Assembly (NCBI GenBank): GCA_028282465.1
Contig: JANQHX010000016.1
Span: 1-64,000, forward strand
DNA length: 64,000 nucleotides
From: Gynuella sp.
GTDB lineage: Bacteria; Pseudomonadota; Gammaproteobacteria; Pseudomonadales; Natronospirillaceae
Direction: 5' to 3'
Shown: positions 26,983 through 34,994 of the stretch, in pieces
Position numbering within the stretch: the first letter of the stretch is position 1
Layout: every line of letters starts with the position of its first letter
Program-made: the position numbers and the translations under genes
Notes under the pieces: model-generated
What the model saw: the letters and a program-made list of their open reading frames with translations, nothing else
Databases searched by the model: none
What the model was told of the DNA's origin: nothing

Positions 26983-27846
26983 ATGACTCAAGCAACAGTT
27001 AATTCCAAGGAAGAGCTCAGCCAAACTGAAAACAAGAGCAGCCAGATTAGATTAGTGATGGTTACTTGGTTAAGAAACAACATTCTTCAGTTGTCAGTTG
27101 GTTTTTTGGCTTTGACATCTGGACTCATAGCCTGGCACCTGCTTACCCTTTTTAATTTTAATTTCTTTATTAATTTTGAGAATGTTCCCTCACCCATCAA
27201 AGTATTCTCGGCATTTTTTACTCACCTAGGGGACAGTGAGTTCTATATTCACATCATCGTTAGCATAAAACGAATTCTCATTGCTTACTGCTTTGCAGTG
27301 GTTTTAGGTGTTTTAATTGGCGTTGCTACTGGCCGCTCAAAAATTGTAAGAGCCGCAGTTCTGCCCTACATAGAAATCATTAGACCTATTCCAGCAGTAG
27401 CGTGGATTCCCATGGCTATTTTAATGTGGCCAACGGAAGAATCTTCCATTATTTACATCACTTTTTTAGGCGCTCTATTTCCAATTATTTTGAATACGGT
27501 ACATGGTGTTGAGCAAACGCCTTCAGTGTTAATAAGAGCAGCTCAATCACTAGGCGCGAATTCATTGCAAATATTCTGGCATGTGATTTTACCAGCAGCG
27601 CTACCCAGCATTACTGCTGGACTAGCCATTGGCATGGGCATTAGCTGGTTCTCATTACTTGCAGGTGAAATTATTTCTGGTCAATACGGAATTGGTTATT
27701 TCACTTGGAATGCTTACTCACTCATTAACTATCCAGACATAGTCGTGGGTATGTTAATCATAGGGGGCTTGGGTACCCTTTCTACTTTTTTAGTGAGAAA
27801 ACTTATGCAGCCAGCTCTTCGTTGGCAAAAAAGAGTAAGGGCCTAA
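26983..27846 (+). CDS. SsuC/TauC-type ABC transporter permease
   Basis: A 287-residue permease of the BPD_transp_1 family. The ATG at 26983 is preferred because a longer frame to 26917 would begin inside the hairpin and add non-family residues. About six membrane segments are visible, and the cytoplasmic EAA loop reads RAAQSLGANSLQIFWHVILP followed by AALPSITAGL. It is followed 1 base later by the membrane protein gene. It should pair with the ATPase at 28483. Confidence 0.92.
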   Translation: MTQATVNSKEELSQTENKSSQIRLVMVTWLRNNILQLSVGFLALTSGLIAWHLLTLFNFNFFINFENVPSPIKVFSAFFTHLGDSEFYIHIIVSIKRILIAYCFAVVLGVLIGVATGRSKIVRAAVLPYIEIIRPIPAVAWIPMAILMWPTEESSIIYITFLGALFPIILNTVHGVEQTPSVLIRAAQSLGANSLQIFWHVILPAALPSITAGLAIGMGISWFSLLAGEIISGQYGIGYFTWNAYSLINYPDIVVGMLIIGGLGTLSTFLVRKLMQPALRWQKRVRA

Positions 27847-27847
27847 A

Positions 27848-28486
27848 ATGTTCAGGCTGTTCCTAAAAGAAAAGCTTTACTGGACTTTGCTCGTCACTTT
27901 CGCCGTAACAGTCGTTTACTACATCGTGCTTTTAGCAACTGCCATGATCAGATTTCAAGACATTCCCAACTATGTGAACTTTTATAGTTGGCTTGATAAT
28001 GTCATTGTTATTTTTCAATCAACACCATCCTTTACAGACGCAATAGGAATTGTCAGTGAAGAATGGTGGTTTGAAATAGGCTTCATGAATTATGACTTTG
28101 GAATGGGCATCTCCGAATGGAGTCTCTACTTAGTTCCCTTTGGATATTTAAAGCTTTTTATAGCCATTTGGCTTTTCATTATTAATTTATCTTGGCTGAG
28201 ATATCAGAAGAAGAATTGCCGGATAAAGCCTTCAAGAAAAGTCCAAACGACCAGCTCGATTGGCGCTGCACTTATTGCCGCAAGCTCCATTTCACTTTCT
28301 TGGGTAGTTTGTTGCTCCACACCTAGCTGGATAGTTGGACTGGCGATTCTTGGCCTGGGTGTATCCACTTCACTGTGGCTCGAACCACTAGGCATTTACC
28401 TAACTGGTTTTGGATTTCTATTTTTAGTGTTAGCTCTGTTAGCGCCAATCATTTCTAACAGAAAGACTCAGGAGAATCTTCTATGA
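27848..28486 (+). CDS. Membrane protein with MerT-like Cys-Cys motif, inside ABC operon
   Basis: A 212-residue protein with about four membrane segments (near 12-34, 95-118, 137-160 and 168-197). The third begins a hairpin SWVVCCSTPSWIVGLAILGL, with paired cysteines inside the membrane and a following LGVS turn, which recalls the metal-thiol binding pair of the mercury transporter MerT. It is 1 base from the permease and overlaps the ATPase gene by 4, so it is an integral part of the transporter operon, though ordinary SsuABC systems lack such a subunit. Function unknown; metal or thiol handling is inference. Confidence 0.72.
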   Translation: MFRLFLKEKLYWTLLVTFAVTVVYYIVLLATAMIRFQDIPNYVNFYSWLDNVIVIFQSTPSFTDAIGIVSEEWWFEIGFMNYDFGMGISEWSLYLVPFGYLKLFIAIWLFIINLSWLRYQKKNCRIKPSRKVQTTSSIGAALIAASSISLSWVVCCSTPSWIVGLAILGLGVSTSLWLEPLGIYLTGFGFLFLVLALLAPIISNRKTQENLL

Positions 28487-29334
28487 CTGTTGCTGCTACA
28501 GCTGTCGTTAAAATGCCCAAGAAACAACAAACAGGAAAGAAAATTGATAAAGGGCAAGTGTCTATTAACTCAGTAGAGATTTCTTTCGGCAAAGGATCGG
28601 ACTACAACCTTGCTGTACAAGAAACTAACCTAGAAATAAAACCAGGGGAATTCGTTTGCATACTTGGTCCATCAGGATGCGGCAAGTCAACTTTGCTGAA
28701 TTCTGTAGCCGGATATATCAGCCCAACCAAGGGTCAGGTTTTGGTAGACGGCTCAGAGGTTAAAGGTCCCTCTCCAGATCGCGGAATGGTGTTTCAGCAG
28801 TACTCTTTATTCCCATGGAAAACCGTCAAAGACAATATTGCTTTCGGGCCCAAAATAGCAGGACTAAGTGATAGTGAGTGCAGCTCTATCACCAATACTT
28901 TTTTGAGCATGATTGGTCTTTCCAATATAGCCAATAAATACCCAGCTGAGCTCTCGGGTGGCATGCAGCAAAGGGTAGGCATTGCACGAGCCTTGGCTAA
29001 TTACCCCAGTGTTTTATTGATGGATGAACCCTTTGGCGCATTGGACGCGCAAACCCGATTGATGATGCAAGAAAACCTTCTAAAAATTTGGTCGGAATTT
29101 GGTATTACGGTTCTGTTTGTAACACATGATGTGGATGAAGCGATCTTTCTTGCAGACCGAGTGTTAGTAATGAGTGCTAGCCCTGGTGCCATCATTAAAG
29201 ATTTGAAAGTAGATCTACCTAGACCTCGTGACCCAGATTTAGCCACCGACGATAATTTCGTTGCACTTAAAAAACAATGTCTTTCATTAATTAGAAGTGA
29301 AAGCATGAAAGCTTTTGAAGAACATAATCATTAG
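28483..29334 (+). CDS. SsuB/TauB-type ABC transporter ATP-binding protein
   Basis: A 283-residue ATPase of the nitrate/sulfonate/taurine family. It shows Walker A GPSGCGKST, Q-loop VFQQYSLFPW, signature LSGGMQQRVGIARALA, Walker B VLLMDEPFGALD and the switch His in FVTHDVDEA. An N-terminal extension of about 28 residues is basic and low in complexity. It overlaps the membrane protein gene by 4 bases and is followed 6 bases later by the SCO gene. Confidence 0.95.
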   Translation: MTVAATAVVKMPKKQQTGKKIDKGQVSINSVEISFGKGSDYNLAVQETNLEIKPGEFVCILGPSGCGKSTLLNSVAGYISPTKGQVLVDGSEVKGPSPDRGMVFQQYSLFPWKTVKDNIAFGPKIAGLSDSECSSITNTFLSMIGLSNIANKYPAELSGGMQQRVGIARALANYPSVLLMDEPFGALDAQTRLMMQENLLKIWSEFGITVLFVTHDVDEAIFLADRVLVMSASPGAIIKDLKVDLPRPRDPDLATDDNFVALKKQCLSLIRSESMKAFEEHNH

Positions 29335-29340
29335 GAGACA

Positions 29341-29937
29341 ATGATGAAACCTTTATACAAAATTATATTGGCCGTTGTAATTCTAATTTCTTCCTTTGCC
29401 AAAGCAGACACAGTTAATGGCGTAGTATTAGATAAGCCAGAATCTTTACCAGAGTTTAAATTAAGCGATCAGTTTGGAAATCATTTTGTAAAAGACAATC
29501 TCAATGGCAAATGGTCGATGATATTTGTGGGCTTTACCAGCTGCCCTGATGTTTGCCCTTTTACCCTGGCTAACCTTGAGGCAGTGCGTGCGGAGCTTAC
29601 CTTCAAAGTCAGCCCAACAAAAATCCCCAATATTGTTTTTCTCGCAGTTGATCCAGACAGAGATAAGTCCGTTCTTAAAGACTACCTTTCCTGGTTTCAC
29701 CCAGAATATATAGGCATCACTGGTCAACGAGAGGAAATTGATACTCTGGTGAAAGGTCTTGATGCTTTCTACAGATTTGAGAAACCAAAAATACCTGGAG
29801 GGCATTATCAAGTTTCACATAGTGCCGCAGTAGCTATTGTCAATCCTGATGCCCAAATAGTCGCAAAAATCAGCCCGCCTTTTAAGCCTGAACAAACAGC
29901 GGATTTTCTTTATCAGGTTTTGAGAAATCGGATATAA
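29341..29937 (+). CDS. SCO1/SenC-family copper/thiol-redox protein
   Basis: A 198-residue thioredoxin-fold protein with a signal peptide ending in AKA at residue 22, so periplasmic or membrane-tethered. The copper-binding C68-PDV-C72 is in FTSCPDVCPFT and the ligand His159 in YQVSHSAAV. SCO proteins insert copper into CuA sites or act as thiol reductases. No cytochrome oxidase genes are nearby; here it sits between an ABC importer and a cytochrome c, which suggests a dedicated metal or redox role in this system. Confidence 0.92.
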   Translation: MMKPLYKIILAVVILISSFAKADTVNGVVLDKPESLPEFKLSDQFGNHFVKDNLNGKWSMIFVGFTSCPDVCPFTLANLEAVRAELTFKVSPTKIPNIVFLAVDPDRDKSVLKDYLSWFHPEYIGITGQREEIDTLVKGLDAFYRFEKPKIPGGHYQVSHSAAVAIVNPDAQIVAKISPPFKPEQTADFLYQVLRNRI

Positions 29938-29940
29938 GTT

Positions 29941-30522
29941 ATGAAAGTTTTTCTGCTTGTTGCCATATCAATTTTACTTTCGTGCTCTATTAAAGCAGAC
30001 ATGATCGATAAAACCGGTATGCAGCCCTGGGAAATTTGTGCATTGTGCCATGGCCTTACCGGCAACAGTGCAACCGCACGCTTTCCAAAACTGGCAGGAC
30101 AAAAGCCTCAGTATATTAAGAATCAGATTAACGCATTTTTAACAGGCACTCGTACGAATGACGGCGGACAGATGTCCAGTATAGTTACTGAGGTTAATGA
30201 GTCAGAAATAGAGCTTATTGCAGATTATTTCTCCCAACAATTAATTGAATCAGATACGCCCAATTCTGAAGCACAAGAGACACAAAATAGGCCACCTGCG
30301 TTAGTCTCTAACTGTTTAAATTGTCATAACACAAAAGAGGACGATGCCATTCCCCATCTTTCTAGCCAGCACAAAGGTTACTTAGAAAAACAATTAACAG
30401 ATTTTAAAGAGGGTAACCGCACTAATCCTATTATGACCGGCATTGCCCAATCACTGAGTGCCAACGACATAGAAGAAATAGCTGAATACTTCAGCAAAGT
30501 AACTAGAAAAACATACGAATAA
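29941..30522 (+). CDS. Dihaem cytochrome c (cytochrome c4-like)
   Basis: A 193-residue periplasmic protein with signal peptide and two c-type haem sites, CALCH (33-37) and CLNCH (125-129), in two similar domains as in cytochrome c4. Likely axial methionines are M78 (GGQMSS) and M165 (NPIMTG). The repeat structure KLAGQKPQYIKNQINAF / HLSSQHKGYLEKQLTDF confirms the duplication. It ends the first operon, 3 bases after the SCO gene, and could pass electrons to or from the substrate handled here. Confidence 0.92.
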   Translation: MKVFLLVAISILLSCSIKADMIDKTGMQPWEICALCHGLTGNSATARFPKLAGQKPQYIKNQINAFLTGTRTNDGGQMSSIVTEVNESEIELIADYFSQQLIESDTPNSEAQETQNRPPALVSNCLNCHNTKEDDAIPHLSSQHKGYLEKQLTDFKEGNRTNPIMTGIAQSLSANDIEEIAEYFSKVTRKTYE

Positions 30523-30533
30523 GCAAGTCAATC

Positions 30534-30549
30534 ACTTGTACTAACAAGT
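30534..30549. promoter_or_regulatory. GntR operator O1 (perfect palindrome)
   Basis: ACTTGT-ACTA-ACAAGT is a perfect inverted repeat, 88 bases before the GntR start. An overlapping repeat CAAGT-CAATC-ACTTG (30524-30538) extends it. A close copy precedes the ABC/SCO operon at 25389-25404. Confidence 0.7.
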
Positions 30550-30559
30550 ATGGCCCGCG

Positions 30560-30575
30560 ACTTGATATAACAAGG
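30560..30575. promoter_or_regulatory. GntR operator O2 overlapping the -35 box
   Basis: ACTTGA-TATA-ACAAGG is an imperfect second copy of O1, centred 26 bases downstream of it. A promoter TTGATA (30562-30567), 18-base spacer, TCTAAA (30586-30591) runs through it, so binding here would compete with RNA polymerase. Confidence 0.6.
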
Positions 30576-30636
30576 TATAACGAGGTCTAAAGGCCCATTT
30601 AAGTGCTCACAGGATCTGAGCAAGAGAGAGGACAAC

Positions 30637-31398
30637 ATGAGAATTTATAGTGAAGAAATTGGTACTTCACCGCTACCACTGTATGTTCAAATCAAAGAAA
30701 TTCTTAAGAAGCTCATTCTAAATGGTTCTTACGGGCCCCATGAAAAACTGCCGTCAGAAAATGAGCTGATGAAACGATTTGGCGTTAGCAGAATTACTGT
30801 TCGTCAAGCTCTTAGGGACTTACATGCAGAAGGCTTAGTATTTAGCAGCCAGGGCAAAGGTACCTTTGTTAGCAAGCCCAAAGCCGTGCAAGACGTTTTA
30901 AAGCTAGAAGGCTTTGGTGAAGCCATGCACTCTAAAGGCTACGATACTTCTGCGACGGTTTTAGATATAAACGATCGCTGCCGACCACCAAAAGCCGTAA
31001 AAGAAGCATTTTCTTTAGAAGGTAATGAGCCCGTATTAGAAATAAAACGAATTCGATATTTAAATCATAAACCCGTTTCTTATGACATTTCTTATTTCCC
31101 AGAAGCCTTGGGATATCGACTAAAGAAACTCGATTTAACCCAGGATATTTTTCCAACCATTGAAAACCAGCTTGGTATACCACTGGGTCGTGCAGACTAT
31201 CGCTTAGAAGCGCAACTTGCGGACAGTTCAGTAGCAAAGCTTCTGGAAATAAAAAGTGGTAGCCCAATCATGTGGGTGGAACGACTCACACATGATCAAT
31301 CCGGCAACCCAGTAGATTTTGAATATCTGCACTTTGTGGGTGATGCCTACCAATTCCATTTTAATGTTGAAAGACAACACAACGAGGTGTCGCTATGA
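30637..31398 (+). CDS. GntR-family (HutC subfamily) transcriptional regulator
   Basis: A 253-residue regulator. The winged HTH at about residues 12-75 has the GntR signature KLPSENELMKRFGVSRITVRQAL, of which KLPSENEL and RITVRQALRDL are visible, and a UTRA effector domain spans about 95-240. GAGAGAGG precedes the ATG. It overlaps the flavoprotein gene by 4 bases, making it the first gene of the second operon. The two palindromes upstream and the copy before the ABC operon are its likely targets. The effector should be the substrate or an intermediate of the pathway. Confidence 0.93.
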   Translation: MRIYSEEIGTSPLPLYVQIKEILKKLILNGSYGPHEKLPSENELMKRFGVSRITVRQALRDLHAEGLVFSSQGKGTFVSKPKAVQDVLKLEGFGEAMHSKGYDTSATVLDINDRCRPPKAVKEAFSLEGNEPVLEIKRIRYLNHKPVSYDISYFPEALGYRLKKLDLTQDIFPTIENQLGIPLGRADYRLEAQLADSSVAKLLEIKSGSPIMWVERLTHDQSGNPVDFEYLHFVGDAYQFHFNVERQHNEVSL

Positions 31399-33128
31399 GT
31401 TTGCCTGAAGACATTCAAGTAACAGACATAGATGTTTTAGTGATAGGGGGCGGAACGGCAGGCCCTATGGCCGCGGTAACAGCAAAAGAAGAGAACCCAG
31501 AGTTAAGCGTCATGCTTCTTGAAAAGGCTAATGTTAAACGCTCTGGTGCCATTAGTATGGGAATGGATGGGTTAAATAATGCAGTAATTCCAGGGCACGC
31601 AACCGTTGAAGATTATGTGAAAGAAATCACTATTGCTAACGACGGCATTGTTTTGCAAAAAGGAGTGAAGGCGTACGCCGAACGCTCTTTCCCAATGATT
31701 GAAAAACTGGATTCGTGGGGCGTGCACTTTCAAAAAGATGAAACTGGTGATTACGATGTTAAAAAAGTTCATCACCTGGGTACATATGTATTGCCCATGC
31801 CAGAAGGCCACAATGTTAAAAAGATTCTTTACCGCCGCCTTCGTCGTAATCGCGTTATTGTTGAAAACAGGTATCAAGCAACACGCCTTATGAAAGACAA
31901 AGACGGCGTTATTTCTGGCTGTGTGGCAATTAATACACGCACGGCGGAAGTCATAGTGATCAGAGCCAAGTCCGTCATTATGTGCACGGGTGCTGCAGGC
32001 AGAATTGGTTTACCTGCTTCCGGTTACTTATATGGCACTTATGAAATGCCGGCAAATTGCGGGGATGGTCATGCCATGGCTTACCATGCTGGGGCAGAAT
32101 TAACTGGGCTTGAGTGTTATCAGATTAACCCACTGCTGAAGGATTATAACGGCCCAGCCTGTGCCTATGTAACAGGCCCTCTTGGCGGCTACACAGCCAA
32201 TGGCAAAGGCGACCGTTTTATTGAATGCGATTATTGGTCGGGTCAAATGATGATGGAGTTTTATAAAGAACTGGAAAGCGGTGATGGCCCAGTATTTTTG
32301 AAACTTGACCATTTGGCGGAAGAAACCATTCAAGAAATCGAGCACGTACTCCATACCAATGAACGTCCGAGCCGTGGCCGCTTCCATGATAGTCGAGGAA
32401 CTGACTACCGAACCAAAATGGTGGAAATGCATATTTCAGAAATTGGTTTCTGTAGTGGCCACTCTGCTTCCGGTGTGTGGGTTAATGAAAAAGGCGAAAC
32501 CACAGTTCCTGGTTTATATGGTTGCGGCGACATGGCATCCATTCCTCATAATTATATGTTGGGTGCTTTTGTCTATGGACAAATCTGTGGCGAAAGCGCC
32601 GCAGCATTCTCAGCTGATCGTGCATTTGCTGACATAGACATCGAGTTTGTAATAGCAGAAAAGGAAAGGCTTTTAGCACCACTCAATCGCACTGACGGCA
32701 TACCACCTAATCAATTCGAATACAAAGTCAGACGTTTGGTGAACGATTATCTTCAACCACCCAAAGTCACCAAGAAAATGGATATCGGCCTGGAACGTTT
32801 AAGGGAAATGAAAAAAGATATTCCCTTTCTTTATGCCCGAGATCCTCACGAATTACTTAGAGCGAATGAAGCGCAAAGCATTTTAGATTGCGCCGAAATG
32901 GCGGCTGTAGCCTCTATGTATCGGACAGAAAGTCGCTGGGGTTTGTACCACTACTATGTAGATTACCCAGAAACTAATAACGAAGAATGGAACTGTCATG
33001 TTCAGTTATACAAAAACCATGTGGGTGAAATGGAGTGTAAAAAGATTCCTGTCGCACCTTATGAGATTGAGCTTGATGACACGGAAAAAGATGCCTACAA
33101 CCAGCTTCGGATAAAAGAAGCGGTTTAA
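31395..33128 (+). CDS. AprA/fumarate-reductase-like FAD flavoprotein
   Basis: A 577-residue flavoprotein of the succinate dehydrogenase/fumarate reductase/adenylylsulfate reductase alpha superfamily. The FAD dinucleotide motif VLVIGGGTAGPMAA begins at residue 14, the second FAD segment is VPGLYGCGDMASIPHN near 370, and the capping domain lies between. It lacks signal peptide and covalent-flavin motif, so it is a cytoplasmic soluble enzyme. The next gene is an AprB-like ferredoxin, matching the AprAB pairing, but sat, aprM and qmo genes are absent. Inference: an electron-transferring oxidoreductase acting on an unidentified, perhaps sulfur-containing, substrate. Confidence 0.85.
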   Translation: MSLPEDIQVTDIDVLVIGGGTAGPMAAVTAKEENPELSVMLLEKANVKRSGAISMGMDGLNNAVIPGHATVEDYVKEITIANDGIVLQKGVKAYAERSFPMIEKLDSWGVHFQKDETGDYDVKKVHHLGTYVLPMPEGHNVKKILYRRLRRNRVIVENRYQATRLMKDKDGVISGCVAINTRTAEVIVIRAKSVIMCTGAAGRIGLPASGYLYGTYEMPANCGDGHAMAYHAGAELTGLECYQINPLLKDYNGPACAYVTGPLGGYTANGKGDRFIECDYWSGQMMMEFYKELESGDGPVFLKLDHLAEETIQEIEHVLHTNERPSRGRFHDSRGTDYRTKMVEMHISEIGFCSGHSASGVWVNEKGETTVPGLYGCGDMASIPHNYMLGAFVYGQICGESAAAFSADRAFADIDIEFVIAEKERLLAPLNRTDGIPPNQFEYKVRRLVNDYLQPPKVTKKMDIGLERLREMKKDIPFLYARDPHELLRANEAQSILDCAEMAAVASMYRTESRWGLYHYYVDYPETNNEEWNCHVQLYKNHVGEMECKKIPVAPYEIELDDTEKDAYNQLRIKEAV

Positions 33129-33143
33129 TCAAGGAGAAGACAC

Positions 33144-33377
33144 ATGCCAGTTGCACAACAGATTTCAACCGTACCCGTCATTGTCGATGACGATAAATGC
33201 ATTGCCGAAAAAGGCTGTCGTACCTGTATTGATGTTTGCCCCTTAGATGTTTTGGACATTAACCCTGAAACCGGCAAAGCCCACATGAAGTATGATGAGT
33301 GTTGGTATTGTATGCCTTGTGAAGTGGACTGCCCAACCGACGCCGTGACCGTCGAAATTCCTTACCTGTTAAAGTGA
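33144..33377 (+). CDS. AprB-like 2[4Fe-4S] ferredoxin
   Basis: A 77-residue ferredoxin. Cluster I cysteines are C19, C25, C28 and C32-Pro, with a five-residue gap after the first; cluster II is C53-x2-C56-x2-C59-x3-C63-Pro in DECWYCMPCEVDCP. The longer first gap and the DECW segment resemble adenylylsulfate reductase beta, without its C-terminal tail. AAGGAGAAG gives a strong ribosome site. It should be the electron-transfer partner of the adjacent flavoprotein. Confidence 0.92.
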   Translation: MPVAQQISTVPVIVDDDKCIAEKGCRTCIDVCPLDVLDINPETGKAHMKYDECWYCMPCEVDCPTDAVTVEIPYLLK

Positions 33378-33385
33378 GCCTTAGT

Positions 33386-34336
33386 ATGATGACTTTTGAT
33401 GATCCGCTATTGGATTCAATTGCACAACGACTAGAAGATGACGACGCAGGCATTAGGCGCGTGGCGGTGATGGATTTAGTAGACAGCCCAGAGCCTGAGG
33501 CCGTTGATCTATTAATTAAAGCATTAAATGATGAGAACTCAGATGTGCGCATGGAAGCGGCTAAGGTTATTGATGAATTTGATGCCGCGGATATGACAGA
33601 TGCGTTACTCTCTGCCCTAACATCAGACGATGAAAACGTTCGTAATGCAGCGGCTCATGCGTTAATGGATTTAAAAGATCCCTCTGCTGCACCCGCCTTA
33701 ATTGCTGCCCTTACAACTGACTCAGCATTTGTACTCTCAGGTATTTTAAAATCTCTTAAACAATTAAAAATACCAGATGCCATTCCTCATGCCATTCAAC
33801 TGATTGACCACAATGATCCAACAGTTAGAAAAGAAGCCATTGGTGTTTTGGGCTATTTAAAAGACCAAGAATCATTGCACTACATCATTCAACTTGCCAT
33901 CAATGATCCAGATGACGAAGTCAGAAGAACATCTGTTGGCGCTCTCGTATTTGCCGAGCCAGAAGTGGTTGAAGGCACCCTTGTTTCAGCACTGGGAGAT
34001 GGTCACTGGCAAGTGAGAGTAGAGGCAGCCAATATCTTAGGTCGCTTAGCGATCAAAGCATCCGTTCCAAACTTAATCACCGCTACTGAAGACGACTTTT
34101 GGCAAGTTAGAGAAAAAGCAGCTCAATCTCTGGGTAAAATCTCTGACCCAGCTGCTATTCCAGCACTGGGAGTTTGCTCTACTAATGCCATCAGTAATTT
34201 AAGAAAAGCTGCAATTGCTGCTCTGGGAGAAATCGGGCATCCAGATGGTTTGGCTTATATTGCTCCTGCCATGGAAGATAACGACCCAGATGTTCGTAAA
34301 CTGGCAAGATGGGCAGCCACCCAAATTGCAGCATAA
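33386..34336 (+). CDS. HEAT-repeat protein in ferredoxin/flavoprotein operon
   Basis: About 316 residues built almost wholly of HEAT/PBS-lyase-type helical repeats of about 31 residues, each with a DxxVRxxA-like core (for example NSDVRMEAAKVI, DENVRNAAAHAL, DPTVRKEAIGVL, HWQVRVEAANIL, FWQVREKAAQSL, DPDVRKLARWAA). Start choice is uncertain: a GTG at 33374 overlaps the ferredoxin stop as GTGA, and ATG codons follow at 33386 and 33389. Such repeats are scaffolds or assembly factors. Lying between two ferredoxin genes, it may help assemble or hold the redox complex. Confidence 0.85.
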   Translation: MMTFDDPLLDSIAQRLEDDDAGIRRVAVMDLVDSPEPEAVDLLIKALNDENSDVRMEAAKVIDEFDAADMTDALLSALTSDDENVRNAAAHALMDLKDPSAAPALIAALTTDSAFVLSGILKSLKQLKIPDAIPHAIQLIDHNDPTVRKEAIGVLGYLKDQESLHYIIQLAINDPDDEVRRTSVGALVFAEPEVVEGTLVSALGDGHWQVRVEAANILGRLAIKASVPNLITATEDDFWQVREKAAQSLGKISDPAAIPALGVCSTNAISNLRKAAIAALGEIGHPDGLAYIAPAMEDNDPDVRKLARWAATQIAA

Positions 34337-34351
34337 GAAGGAGGTTGACCC

Positions 34352-34687
34352 ATGACCTTTGTCGTTACTGAACAATGCGTGCAATGCAAATACACCGACT
34401 GTGTCGATGTTTGCCCAGTGGAATGCTTTCACGAAGGACCAAACTTTTTAGTCATTGATCCTGAAGAATGTATTGATTGCGCACTTTGTGTACCCGAGTG
34501 TCCAGCGGAAGCGATATTCGCTGAAGACGATCTTCCAGAGCAGTTCGCTGAATATACGGAGCTTAATGCAGAGCTTAGTTTGATTTGGCCAGTCATCACC
34601 GAGGCCAAAGATCCCTTGCCAGTGGCAGAGGAGTTTAATGGCGTGCCTGACAAACGTAATATGTTAGTGGTTGAAGCCGATGTCTGA
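34352..34687 (+). CDS. fdxA: FdxA-type 7Fe ferredoxin
   Basis: A 111-residue ferredoxin of the FdxA ([3Fe-4S][4Fe-4S]) type. Cysteines C9, C17 and C21-Pro with additional C12 and C25 form the first motif, and C40-x2-C43-x2-C46-x3-C50-Pro the second. The C-terminal tail [19 protein letters not shown] is typical of FdxA. AAGGAGGT lies at an optimal distance before the ATG. The gene overlaps the DUF971 gene by 8 bases. Confidence 0.93.
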   Translation: MTFVVTEQCVQCKYTDCVDVCPVECFHEGPNFLVIDPEECIDCALCVPECPAEAIFAEDDLPEQFAEYTELNAELSLIWPVITEAKDPLPVAEEFNGVPDKRNMLVVEADV

Positions 34688-34994
34688 AATTCCAAAACTT
34701 ATTAATCAGAAGAAGAACAGCCAGCAGTTAGAAATAACTTGGACAAATGGAGACAAGACTTATTTAAGCTTTCAGGAGCTGAGAAAGTTTTGCCCATGCA
34801 GCCAATGTCGCGCCCTAGGTCATACCGGGGTAGATATCATTACTGACAATTACGACATAGAAAGGATTCACCCAATGGGAAGCTCAGGCCTTCAGATAGT
34901 ATTTAAAGACGGCCATGACAAGGGTATATACCCGTGGGCCTATCTAAAAGCTATTGCAGAAGACAGGGCATTGCAGGTACTTTATGGCACCTGA
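34680..34994 (+). CDS. DUF971-domain protein
   Basis: A small protein of 104 residues from the ATG at 34680; a TTG 9 bases upstream is a less likely start. It matches DUF971, the domain found at the N-terminus of gamma-butyrobetaine hydroxylases and in stand-alone proteins linked to iron-sulfur metabolism. The core [14 protein letters not shown] carries the CxCxxC metal site and [13 protein letters not shown] ends the domain. It overlaps both neighbours, so it is coupled to fdxA and the exporter. A role in iron-sulfur assembly or electron transfer is inference. Confidence 0.85.
   Translation: MSEIPKLINQKKNSQQLEITWTNGDKTYLSFQELRKFCPCSQCRALGHTGVDIITDNYDIERIHPMGSSGLQIVFKDGHDKGIYPWAYLKAIAEDRALQVLYGT

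Noticed and set aside
31395-33377. Calling the flavoprotein/ferredoxin pair true APS reductase (aprAB)
   Set aside because: The resemblance is real, but sat, aprM and qmo are absent, the ferredoxin lacks the AprB tail, and the context is an organic-anion importer. Specific AMP/sulfite-binding residues could not be verified.
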